A stretch of 64,000 bases of DNA from Albugo candida (taxonomy: Eukaryota > Oomycota > Peronosporomycetes > Albuginales > Albuginaceae), in contig CAJNAR010000165.1 in assembly GCA_905220665.1 (NCBI GenBank), positions 416,940 through 480,939 of the forward strand. The letters run 5' to 3'. Under the pieces are notes generated by a model. The model was not told the DNA's origin. It ran no database searches and saw only the letters and a list, made by a program, of their open reading frames with translations. Each line of letters begins with the position of its first letter. Position 1 is the stretch's first letter. Of this stretch, positions 33,756-43,392 are shown piece after piece. A program made the translations under genes and the position numbers.

Positions 33756-36725
33756 CTAGCCTGAACAAACCTGTCCAACTAGGACTAGGATTCGAGTTGC
33801 ATTTGCATTCCCACTTGCCTGTGTCGTACCCGCACTAATGATCATCGACTTCTGAAAAAATCCACCTAATGATCCTTGCGTTGCGAGTTGATCCAACACC
33901 TTTGCAAGCCGAATACGTTCCTCTTGGTCGAAACTCTGTGTTCGAAAGTACCGAACGTGCGCACTAAACGGGGTGTAAATGACGAAAAGTGCTTGAGTTG
34001 TCGGAGTTGCTGATCGCTGATCGAGCAGGCGACGATTACGGTTGGTCCAGATGAAGTGCAGCGTCACCGCTTGCGACGCAAGCCATATATCGAAGATAAT
34101 TGTCTGATAATCCTTCCATGCGGGACGTATTGTCGGCACAATTGCACATGTAATATGCGTCCAACGTGGTCGAGATAAAAACAACTGAACTCACGTAGGT
34201 AGTAATTCCCTCCATAACTGTGCCGTTCGATCGCAATATAAAAGGAGATGTTGATCGGATTCTACTGCCCCATACGAAGGCTGCGTGCACAATATAATGT
34301 CGGGCTAAATATTCTTTAAAAACCAGAAACGAGATCGAACTGGCAACATACAAAAAGTCAGACGAGACTGTAGATCTTCAAAACGGGTAATACTCGTTTT
34401 CGAGGATGTCGTAATGTAGCCATGAAGTTTTGGCTCGTTAGGAATCCAGTGCGTCTGATCTCTCCCGTGATGACCAATATGTTGATATCGGATGACTCTT
34501 GGCTCGTTCGGTAAGTTTCCAGACGATTCTTGAGAGTTGTGAGCGTGGTATAGATGGAAATAATGTGTCCCTTCCCTTCTTTTTACTCCCACATAAAACG
34601 GTCTGCCACTTGCGTTTGGTTGGATCCAAGTGATGAGACCAATCGTTGAGTGGATACGCTGTAGTAGCTGAGTGACTTCGTTGTAAAGTCGACTGAGCAA
34701 CTTTTCTTCAGCCATATCCGATGTATTCAGATCTTCATCGTTGTAATATCTGGCGACGAAATCTTTCTTCGTTGGCCATGTGTCACTTTCTCGAAAAAAG
34801 TCTTGAAGACTTCGGATGTCGAAAAATGTAGCGAACGTTTTTCGAAATGTGCGATGTGGCTCGTCCACCATGCCAAGGATTGTACCAGACGTTTTTGCGT
34901 GCTCGGATGGCGAGTGGCAGCTCCATAATGTAATTAAGGTCACAGTGGAACCGCATCGGTTGTTCCATGTAGACTGACGGCGTTGTGAAACATTTTAAAT
35001 GCTATTGAAATGCTCCAATCCATCTGATCCCACATTATAAATGCGTATTTCCACCATAAGGATGTCCTCTCCCATTGAACCAAGTTCCCATTCGATATGG
35101 TGCGACGGTGAATATATCCATCGGCTTGTGTGGACTAAAGGGAGGTTGGATAAGCTGTAATAATTCCGTCGAAGCTTTTGTCCAATTCGCAGGAATGATT
35201 GTCGATGCATCGGATGCAAACTGCTGAAGGAAGTGAATACGTTGTAGCCTTAGTCTTCCCGCCTAAAAAGGAACGTGTGGTCCACCATCTTGTCGGCGAA
35301 GATATAAAAAGTTTTTGCTGAATAGGTGAACACGCTCTGAATCTTTTTTGTGTTTCCGACCAAGCACAAATCGATTTAACATCGATTGCCACTGTCGAAT
35401 TGTCGCTGCTGGTATGTCTACGTGCATCGTGTAATGCCACAAACGTGATAAAATCATCGCCTGCGCAACCAGAAGTCGACCACGAACAGTTGCTCGTCGA
35501 AACCATACACCAAACCCATCGTAAAAACGCTTATCGAGAGTTGAAATAACCATCGAATGAGTCGGTGTCTGGCCGAACGGAATACCCAAATACTTGACCG
35601 AATCCTCCGGACCCATTATGGTCAAATTGGGAATACGTGGACATGGCTTGGTCCGATTCAACGAGAGCAAGGATGATTTACTCAAGTTGAGTTTCGCACC
35701 CGATCCATCGCAATAGACTTGTACGAGTTCGAGTTGCGTCAAAACATCATTTGGTGTCTCTTGAAGTAATGTCTAATCGTCCGCAAAAAATAATCCAGTT
35801 GCGACAGTCCTGCCATTTTAATCCAAATGCCATGTTCTTCATGTTGACCAAGTAAATTTCCCAACGGCTCGATCGTCATCAGAAAAAGAAATGCTGAGAG
35901 ATGATCACCTTGTTTCACTCCACGTTGTGGTGTAATAGATGGTGTGATATTTCCATTAATCATCAACTGCGCCTTTGTGTTATTGTACAAAAGACGAACC
36001 CAGTCGATGAAACTTTTTCCAACGCCCATTTTTTCCAAAACGCGAAACATGTACGTCCAATTGACTCGATCGTAAGCTTTTTCAAAGTCGAGAAAAGTCG
36101 CATATGCTTCCTCCCCACAATGAGTGACCAAGTCTTGGATGTCGGTGCGATGTCAAATATGATGGTGCATTGACCTTCCGCGCACAAATGCTTTTTGATC
36201 TTGATGGATCAATTTTGGCAGAAAACGTTGCAATCGATACGCCAACAATTTTGGAAGTACTTTCAAACGACGCAAAGCGGTGCGATCGGTCGATAGTTGC
36301 GAGGATCACCTCGTGATCCTTTCTTGTATAAAAGTGAGATTGCTGAGTGACGTTGTGATCGGAGTAGAATTTCTCTTTCCAGCTGATATTCGAACCCGAT
36401 CTTCAGACACTCGTTAAACATTTCCGGATCAAGCTGATAAATGCATCTGGTACTCCATCCATAAACTCCGCATGTGCTTGATCGCTTCCACCATCTCGGT
36501 CGTACTTAACCGAGTTGAGAGACGGTCTTGCTCTGCTGAGAAAAGGGAAACTTGAATCGAATCGAGTAACTTTTTTTGCTTTCTTTCCCATGGATCATCT
36601 GAGTTGGTCTCTGAGCTATAAAGCGAGCCCATGACACCACCCCAATGATCTCTGAATTCGTCAATAATCTCCCTCGGGTTCGATGTCACGGTACCACATT
36701 TTTTTGTAACATTTTCGATCGGCAC
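33756..36725 (-). pseudogene. LINE B1 ORF2: reverse transcriptase and C-terminal domain, broken
   Basis: Downstream part of ORF2. RT motifs on the minus strand: LPKLLAYRLQRFLPKLIHQD and AFVRGRS (about 36250-36170); ATFLDFEKAYDRVNWTYMF (about 36100-36045); and PQRGVKQGDHLSAFLF (about 35930-35880), where the usual Pro of QGDPLS is His. The catalytic box is FADD (35776-35787), and its next codon is a TAG stop (35773-35775) in a segment already shifted from the preceding frame. The thumb/connection part is an open frame of 159 codons (35742-35263). Further frames at 34943-34305 and 34184-33756 match LINE B3. It would synthesise cDNA at the nicked target; as it stands it cannot be translated through. 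Confidence 0.88.
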
Positions 36726-36783
36726 GCGACGACAAGAACTATCCGGAGGGCGAAAAAATGCTTGGAAGGGCTCTCCATATGCT

Positions 36784-37875
36784 TCACGTGATGGTCGAAG
36801 CTTTCATCTTGGTTGTATTTCGCGTTGTTTTCGACTGTAATTCGAAATTGTTGGAGACTCGATTCGTAAAAATACCGTGACTCATTGGTGTCTTGAATGC
36901 GATATCGAGCTGCTGCGACTTCACAACACGCTGGCTAGACTCAATATCACGTCGGCTATCTTTTGCAACCTTTTTTTCGATTCCTTGAAGCTGTTTCTTG
37001 ATTTTCGTCTTCCAACTTTCCCACATTTTACCGGGATTTCGAAGTTGTCCGTAACTGTTCGAGCACCAAAACCGCTTGACGACAACTTTAGGATATTCAA
37101 ATAGTCGTAATGAACATTTCCAATATCCTCGACCCGGAGATTGAGTTGGATTTGCAAAAGTTACTTTTTGTGCCAGATGATCTCCCGTATGTCGTGGACG
37201 AAAATACTCAGAGGTTTTGTATACCATGTTGAATAGCTCTTCCGACATGCAGATATAATCAAGTCGATTCTTGCGCGGTAATGGTCCTGTAAATACTTTT
37301 TCAGTTGGATGTTGGATTCGCCAAGCGTCTACCACACCCAACTGTGAAAGCCATTCCAAACACGCTAATCGACTTGGTTCGTGTCGAATTGTTCCACTCG
37401 AAGCATCGATAGCTGGATCGAGTGGTGTGTTGAAATCACCAAATACGATATGTGTTGCGGTCGATTCGAAAGTGTTGGAAAGCAATAACTCATAAAAACC
37501 CACTCGTTCCTCGGCCTTGACCGGTGCATATACATTGTGAATATACACCGGTGCATCGTGAATGATAAGACGGAGAACCAAATAGCGATTTCGAATGCTT
37601 CGATCGGTGAGTTCTTCAGCTGTTGTATAACCGGGAAAGTCCGAACGAAGGATTGTCATGGCGCCGCCACTGCGGTTTTGAGTCGGATGGAGAAAAGCAC
37701 TGTTGTGGTCATTGACAAACATTTTGTGCTGCATTTTTGAGGATAATAAAAACTGAAATGAGTCCAGTTGGTTGTGATCGTGAAACTTGGTTTCTTGAAC
37801 ACAACAAATGGAGTGTTGTGATAAGATGTGGTCGATAAAAAGATGACCATTTTTATGAATTCCATTAACATTCAC
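36784..37875 (-). CDS. LINE B1 ORF2 endonuclease domain (unbroken 363-codon frame)
   Basis: An endonuclease/exonuclease/phosphatase (AP-type) domain that would nick target DNA to start LINE integration. Motifs by residue from the Met at 37875: NVNG (2-5), CVQETK with catalytic-type Glu (25-30), SGGAMTILRSDF (69-80), VYAPV (115-119), FGDFNTPLDP (145-154, Asp and Asn ligands), RLDYI (204-208) and TGDHL (230-234, in place of the common SDH). The remaining 130 residues are basic and helical and lead to the reverse transcriptase. The frame also reads upstream of this Met, so the Met is internal to ORF2 rather than a proven start. It is the only element domain of this size in the window without a stop, although the downstream polymerase is dead. 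Confidence 0.85.
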   Translation of the reverse strand: MNVNGIHKNGHLFIDHILSQHSICCVQETKFHDHNQLDSFQFLLSSKMQHKMFVNDHNSAFLHPTQNRSGGAMTILRSDFPGYTTAEELTDRSIRNRYLVLRLIIHDAPVYIHNVYAPVKAEERVGFYELLLSNTFESTATHIVFGDFNTPLDPAIDASSGTIRHEPSRLACLEWLSQLGVVDAWRIQHPTEKVFTGPLPRKNRLDYICMSEELFNMVYKTSEYFRPRHTGDHLAQKVTFANPTQSPGRGYWKCSLRLFEYPKVVVKRFWCSNSYGQLRNPGKMWESWKTKIKKQLQGIEKKVAKDSRRDIESSQRVVKSQQLDIAFKTPMSHGIFTNRVSNNFELQSKTTRNTTKMKASTIT

Positions 37876-37889
37876 CGTGGGTGCTGAGA

Positions 37890-38810
37890 TATTGTTCCAA
37901 GTCGAAATAATCGAGGAGCCCTTAGCATTAACGCTGAAGTGGTCCAGAAATCAACCTCATTTCGCCATCTTCTTTTGAGTGGTGAAATGTTCCTTTTTTC
38001 TGTGAAAAAGCTAAGATTGACGGAGAGCTCGCTGATATCACCATGGAGAAGTCCACGCCATCTACCTCCAAACCATTACGACCAACACTTTATGCCCACG
38101 TCGGAGCGGAAGAAGGATATGATCAGATTGGTTGGAAGTAAACAACAATGATGACCCGGAATACAGATCACTGGTCCTTCGGTGAGATATTGGACCCAGA
38201 GATAGTTGGTGTAGAATGTCGGGGAAGTACACATAAATAAAAGTTCCAAAAACGCGAGAGCTTTCGTTGCTCGAGTCAAACCGATAACTATGTTCCGGCA
38301 CTGACGTTCAACGCGACATTACTTTCTCGAACTAAACAGATCGCTTCGAGGGAACTTTTCCACCAACGTGGCGACTCCATCGCTTCGCAAACGTAACATC
38401 TTCGCCGAGACTTTGTGCTGACATTCTCCGGATTGGCAACCGCTTTTAATCTTCGATCTCCACCTCCATAGTTGCGAGCACAGGAAAATTATTACTGGTC
38501 GCTAACTTCGGAATCGCAAGGATGGTGCTTTGGATACCAGTTGTATGAACGGCTCCACCCGGTTATGTTTTCCACTCGTCGATGCCAACTTCATGGATAC
38601 ATACATCCCCATCCCGCTCCACCCGTAATTGTGAAGATGATTGACTGTTCAGTTGGAGGATGGGAGGAGAGGGCTGCAATAAGGCTGATGCCCGTGGTGG
38701 TAAGATTGTGGGGGGAGTATTGAGCCAACGAGATTTGATCGGAGAGCTTCCGTTCAGGTTTCCTCGTCTCCAATTCTTGACTGAGAACTGCCTTCACTAC
38801 CGTTTGTGGT
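37890..38810 (-). other. LINE B1 linker between ORF1 and the endonuclease domain
   Basis: Several short minus-strand frames (for example 38301-38062, HSYRFDSSNESSRVFGTFIY...) with stops between them. The part at 38080-37980 is shared with LINE B2. It may hold the ORF1 C-terminus and the true ORF2 start, but decay prevents a call. Confidence 0.5.
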
Positions 38811-39502
38811 ACCATCACAAGTGCCTTTGCCTCTGTGGTTTGTTTTTGTTGCTTTTTTTTTTTTTGGTTGTTGTGATTTTGAGTTGCAGATTGATTTTGG
38901 CTTTGTTTTTGAATATTGTTTTTCCTTTGGTGTTGCCCTTCTCCGTGGCTGATCTAGCACCCAAATCCAAGCAATAAGGACCACAATGACCGAAAAGTGG
39001 TCGTTCCGATAGAATGGGAGCGTTTTTTCCCCTTACTGGGTAAAGTTGTTTCTCGTAAGCGATTTGTTCAATCACTTTACCAGCTCTAACCAGCTGCTGG
39101 GGGCATTTCGAATAGCCAAAATAAAAACTGGACTCTCCAGTCGACATTACCACTTCTTTAGTGGGGACCGCCTCACGACAAGTGTCGTACACCACCTGAC
39201 ACCCGAGTTTGTGAAGAGCGCGGAGTATGTTGTTCCGCTCCTCCTCCACGCCTACGCCGAAAACATCGAGGTAGCATTTTGTTTCAAGAGTATCAAAATC
39301 CCGAAAAGAGTACTTTTCCCCAAGAATAGTCACCGGCCGACACTCCAACTGTTGGCAGGCATCCGCCGTGGTGACCATCACCCTGATGTACCCCTCTGGC
39401 ATTTTGGATACCTGAGCGATTGATCGGCTCTCCAGTAGGCTTTCAAAGACCGGATTGCTGTGGTCTCGCATTAGGAAGGTGAACAATCTCCCATCTGGAG
39501 TA

Positions 39503-39521
39503 TAGTGCAAGACACTTATAA
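39503..39521. repeat. E1 left terminal inverted repeat
   Basis: TAGTGCAAGACACTTATAA, matching the right end (42142-42124 on the minus strand) except for the first base. A TA target duplication precedes it. Confidence 0.9.
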
Positions 39522-39718
39522 GCGACCCTCCCCTATTTATGCGGCCAAATTTCAAAATTTTAATTTCTTGCAGCCTATACTTCTAACGTGCAAATAACCG
39601 GTTTTTTTGGCTAATCAAGAGGAGTATATGTAGGTAGGTTAATCAATCGCCATATCACTTCAGAAGTTGATAACGCCCTCCGTATTTTTTTTTAAACTTA
39701 TAGCTTCCCAAAGTAACC

Positions 39719-41811
39719 ATGCAACGTCTAAAAAGACAAAGGAAACACTTGTACATGGCATCAATACATGCTGCAAAGAACAAGAATCAGAAAATTGAAG
39801 TACATGACGTGCATGAATTTGAAACTAGCAGCGCCTGCAGTAAAAATGAATCCCAGGTGGAGAGCGAAAATGAAGTGGAAGATGATGACATGATTGTTGG
39901 GAGTATTGAGAGAGCTTCCGTTCCAGTGCTAACCGACGGGAGCAACCGACCAGTGCGGTATCTGGGAAATTCGTCACGCACACAAAGGCGCAAGAAACCG
40001 GTGCTGAAGGATGCTGTGAGAGTCACAAGCAGTTGACTGAATACTGGACACTGACACCAATGTTTATAGAAGCTGGTGCTGAAGTGGATGTGGATAACGA
40101 AAATGATGCAGACTTGGATGATGGATCCGATGAAGACGGGGGTACTGAGTGGACCAAAGATGATATCAGTTTGGCAGTTGAGAATCTGAACAAAAAATCG
40201 AAAGCCAAACGGGAAGAACAATGCAGCACATGCGCGTGAAGCATCGCTACTCGGCTACTTTCGACTACTCCAAATAGGAAAAACGAAGAAAGTCTCAAGT
40301 TCCTTTATCTCAGATGCAGCAGGAAGAGAGGTTTACTTTTCTCGATCAATACGGAAATGGGCCAGAACTTTTATGAAAGACGGGTCTTTGCCATAGTCGA
40401 AGCAAGGGAAACACGCCAAGCGATCAAGTTTTCTTCAGGACGAGAATTGTATCATTATCCTGCAACAATACATCCGTGCAAATAAGTTCAATGTCGAAAT
40501 TGCAACCTTGACAACACACACGAATGAAGAAATCCTCCTCGAGTTAGGCTACACTCCTTTCCCAAAAATATCGGAACGAACGATGATGCGCTGGCTACAG
40601 TCCTTGGACATAACCTACCGCAAAGTTGCGATGGGGATTTACATCGATGGTCATGAAAGAGAAGATGTTATTGAGTATCGTCAAAAGTTTCTGGCCAGAT
40701 AAGATAAACTTGATGCTCGCATGCCTGTTTTCCCTGCAAAAATGATAATTTCGAGAAAAACCAAGATGATGTAATATGGCCAGCAGCGAACATTCAACCA
40801 CTTCTTCTGGTGACCCAAGCTGAAAGTACGTTAGCTGCCAATGAGTGGGTTGAAGCACCTTTGGATGCCTGATGAGAACAACCATTACGCAAGAAAGGAA
40901 AAGGGAGATCTATTCATGTCAGTGACTTCCTTTGTCCAATTTCGGGACGCCTCACCCTAGACCAAGAAAAAAAAGAGCAGCTTTCGACGCTGCCAGAACA
41001 AGCATGTGTGATCATGCACCCTGGAATTCAGCACGACGGATGGTGGGAGGCAATAGACCTCTACAACCAGGTGCTTCATCGAGCAATCCTCATCTTTGAA
41101 ACACAATTTACAGGCATGCAGGCCCTCTTTGCCTTTGACAATGCCACTAGCCATGCTTCCTTTGCTGAAGATGCGCTCTGTGCAAACCGCATGAACCTGG
41201 GCCCTGGTGGCAAACAACATCTGATGCGACAAACGACTTGGGGAAATAAATTTACCAGGAATTGGTTCGTTCTTCCAGAAGATCATGCAATTGAAAAACT
41301 TCGTGGCAAGGCAAAGGGTATCAAAGTTGTCCTTGAAGAATCAGGACTTTGGCGTGCAGGCCTTACACTTGACTGTCTCGTGAAATGTCCTACAACCGAA
41401 CTGGACTGCTGTGCCAGAAAAATCATGGCAAATCAACCAGACTTTCTTCGCCAGAAATGCATGTTAGAAGAGCTTATTGTTGGTGCCGGCCACATGATAA
41501 TATTGTATCCAAGATTTCATTGTGAACTCAGCTTCATTGAGAACTTTCGGGGCTCTGCCAAGCGGTACGCACGAAAACACTGCAATTATTCATGGATTGG
41601 ACTAAAGGACGTGGTGACAAAAGCATTGGATTCGGTCAGTTTGACCGAGATAAGGAGCTACTATCAAAAATCTTAGCGGTATATGGATGTTTACCGCAAA
41701 GGGTTAAGTGGTAAAGCTGCGGAATATGCCGTCAAAAGGTACCGTTCTCACCGACGCGTACCAAATTCAATCCAGATGGACATGAACTGCTCACGGCTTA
41801 ATACTACATAA
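39719..41811 (+). pseudogene. E1 transposase, DDE_3-like, inactivated
   Basis: Cut-and-paste transposase relic. From Met at 39719 an acidic N-terminal region (EVEDDDMIVG, then DADLDDGSDEDGG) continues through frame changes to a helical region (RTMMRWLQSLDITYRKV) and the catalytic domain. The first catalytic motif, THDES in E2, reads TQAES here (codons 40813-40827), so the Asp is replaced by Ala. Later motifs persist: HVSDFL, FAFDNATSHASF (second Asp), NRMNLGPGGKQ and FHCELSFIENF (Glu). The final frame is 222 codons (41008-41676). It ends at a TAG where E2 and the family pattern suggest a Trp codon (KS*RYMDVYRK), after which the protein reads on to TAA at 41809-41811. It is continuous across the site of the E2 intron. 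Confidence 0.87.
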
Positions 41812-42123
41812 ACGAGACCATACTTTCGGAGATTGTTTCATAATTGATAACTTGTCATACATACTTAATAAAAGAGTTCGGGTCCAATAATATTAAGTAA
41901 TACAGGTTATTGATTATCGGGCGGCCAAATATCGCTTGTACCATTGAAAATTGCCGAAATTGGCCGAGTTTCAAGGCCCTGCTAGTCCTACAAAAAAGTT
42001 ACGAAGAATTGGCTTCCATTATCTTACAGCGTAGCGTATGTTCTTTAGTACAATGGAATTCTTTTTTCTACATTAAATCTTTTCTGTGAAGAAACATTCT
42101 TGTCTACCGATTAAACGTGCTGG

Positions 42124-42142
42124 TTATAAGTGTCTTGCACTG
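42124..42142. repeat. E1 right terminal inverted repeat
   Basis: TTATAAGTGTCTTGCACTG, the inverse of the left end, followed by the TA duplication at 42143-42144. Confidence 0.9.
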
Positions 42143-42690
42143 TACGGGTCAAGGATTGTCCCGTCTCCAAGACCATTGGGAAGGTTGATTTCCGGATTCG
42201 GAAAGGTCTTGCTGCTTCTAATTTTGCAGACAAAACTGACCAATCCGGGTACTCCCCATCAGCATATAGCTGCGGTATAGCCTCGATATCCGAGGCTTTC
42301 GTCTTCGGGAGCTCCACGCGAAATTTCGCTCTAGCTCTTGCCTGGTCCTTACGTAAGGACTCCTGTGACTTGATAAGGTCAGCAAGTGTGGGACTTCTAG
42401 TGTCGTCCACACATGCAGTTGCAGTTTCCTTTGGGTCACCCTGTGACGAAGCAACGACAGTACCGCATGTACCACAGGTACCACATCCGACACCGTTATC
42501 ATCGGTATTGCCCTGTATCGTCACACTGAGGGCGAGGGTACTTTCGACGTCATCACACAGGGGTGATGACTCAGCAGCAATCATGCAATCACCGAAAGCT
42601 GGGTGACTCATGAGGGATGCCACGTCACTACAAGTGGACGCTAGCACCCTGGGGTGTGTCCATATGTTGATTTGAACCATTGTTTTTTAG

Positions 42691-43390
42691 AGGATAGAGT
42701 TGCAAAAAGTAGTTTTTCGAGTTGTTTTGTACTAAATTGGAGGGTTACGTAGTAACCGGCAAATTGAGAAGTCTCTCTTTTCTATTCCAACAAGCGACGG
42801 GTAGCATGGAGAGTACTAAACAATAGACCCATGCGCTCATTTTGGGCTTTCAAATTGCCACGGTCGGTATCCAGCTACAAGCCATTACCCGCGAAGGGTA
42901 AGATACCCATGGATCAATTTATCCTTGAGTTCTTACGCCTTGTTTTCCTATAGGGTTTTATTGGGGAGCTGCAGTGTGGATCATACAGTACCGGGGATGG
43001 AGGACAGTAGACCAAGAGCTCATTCAAAATCCTCAGGTGCCGCATGCTTCAGTCTACTATGGATGCAACGATTCCGAAAAATCTCCGAGTCAAGGTATGT
43101 ATATTGAACGCGTGTATCAATACCGACGGAATCACTTTGATAGGTAACTATGAAACAAAGCTGTGAACGTACGCCTCTTTTTTATCAGGTATTTATCTCA
43201 TTGGACGTGGAAACTAACCACCGCAATTGATTGCGAAGGCGTTACAGGATCCAGGGAACAAGTGTTACGTGAAATTAGATTTCGTGGACAAAAATAGATC
43301 ACCAATGTTTGAATAATGGTAATGGTCATGGAACAAACTGAGGACGGAAGAGCGCGTAAAGGAAGATTACGTATCGGGGGTGGAGAAACT
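42691..43390. other. LINE B1 5' flank; no gene
   Basis: Probably the 5' untranslated end of LINE B1 and the boundary to older sequence. Only frames under 90 codons occur, and none has a motif. Confidence 0.4.
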
Positions 43391-43392
43391 GT

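Larger units (their letters stand above)
39503..42142 (+). mobile_element. DNA transposon E1 (TA target, IS630/Tc1-mariner-like)
   Basis: Flanked by TA on both sides (39501-39502 and 42143-42144). The terminal inverted repeats begin YAGTGCAAGACACTTATAA at each end (T at the left, C at the right end read on the minus strand). Length 2640 bp. It carries one plus-strand transposase gene relic of the same family as E2. The subterminal GCGGCCAAATTTC and ATACTTCTAACGT motifs near 39540-39590 recur in E2 near 49970-50010, showing common descent. It is inserted in ORF1 of LINE B1. Confidence 0.92.
38815..42680 (-). pseudogene. LINE B1 ORF1 (Gag-like), interrupted by transposon E1
   Basis: The first part runs from Met at 42680 to about 42145 and includes KAKFRVELPK-like and DWSVLSAKLEAARPFRIRKS segments. 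The second part runs from about 39500 to 38815 and includes GRLFTFLMRDHSNPVFES, GYIRVMVTTADACQQL, EKYSFRDFDTL, KCYLDVFGV and SERPLFGHCGPYCLDLGA, ending in a Lys-rich tail. The break coincides exactly with TA-flanked transposon E1. Counting bases shows that removing E1 and one TA leaves a single reading frame across the junction. The product is probably the RNA-binding ORF1 protein. I see no RRM or CCHC knuckle. The apparent start at 39555 in the second part is encoded by the transposon end and is spurious. Confidence 0.85.
33684..42690 (-). mobile_element. LINE, family B copy 1, nearly full length, split by transposon E1
   Basis: The most complete retroelement in the window. On the minus strand it shows ORF1 from Met at 42680 (interrupted by E1 at 42142-39503, resumed at 39500), a linker, the ORF2 endonuclease, reverse transcriptase and C-terminal domain, and an 8-bp-repeat tail at 33710-33684. 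Without E1 the element is about 6.4 kb. The endonuclease frame is unbroken over 363 codons, whereas the reverse transcriptase has frameshifts and stops. The 5' end beyond 42690 cannot be fixed by eye. Confidence 0.88.

Noticed and set aside
38815..39555. ORF1 start at the Met near 39555
   Set aside because: The first 18 or so codons are encoded by the inverted-repeat end of transposon E1; the true N-terminal part lies at 42680-42145.
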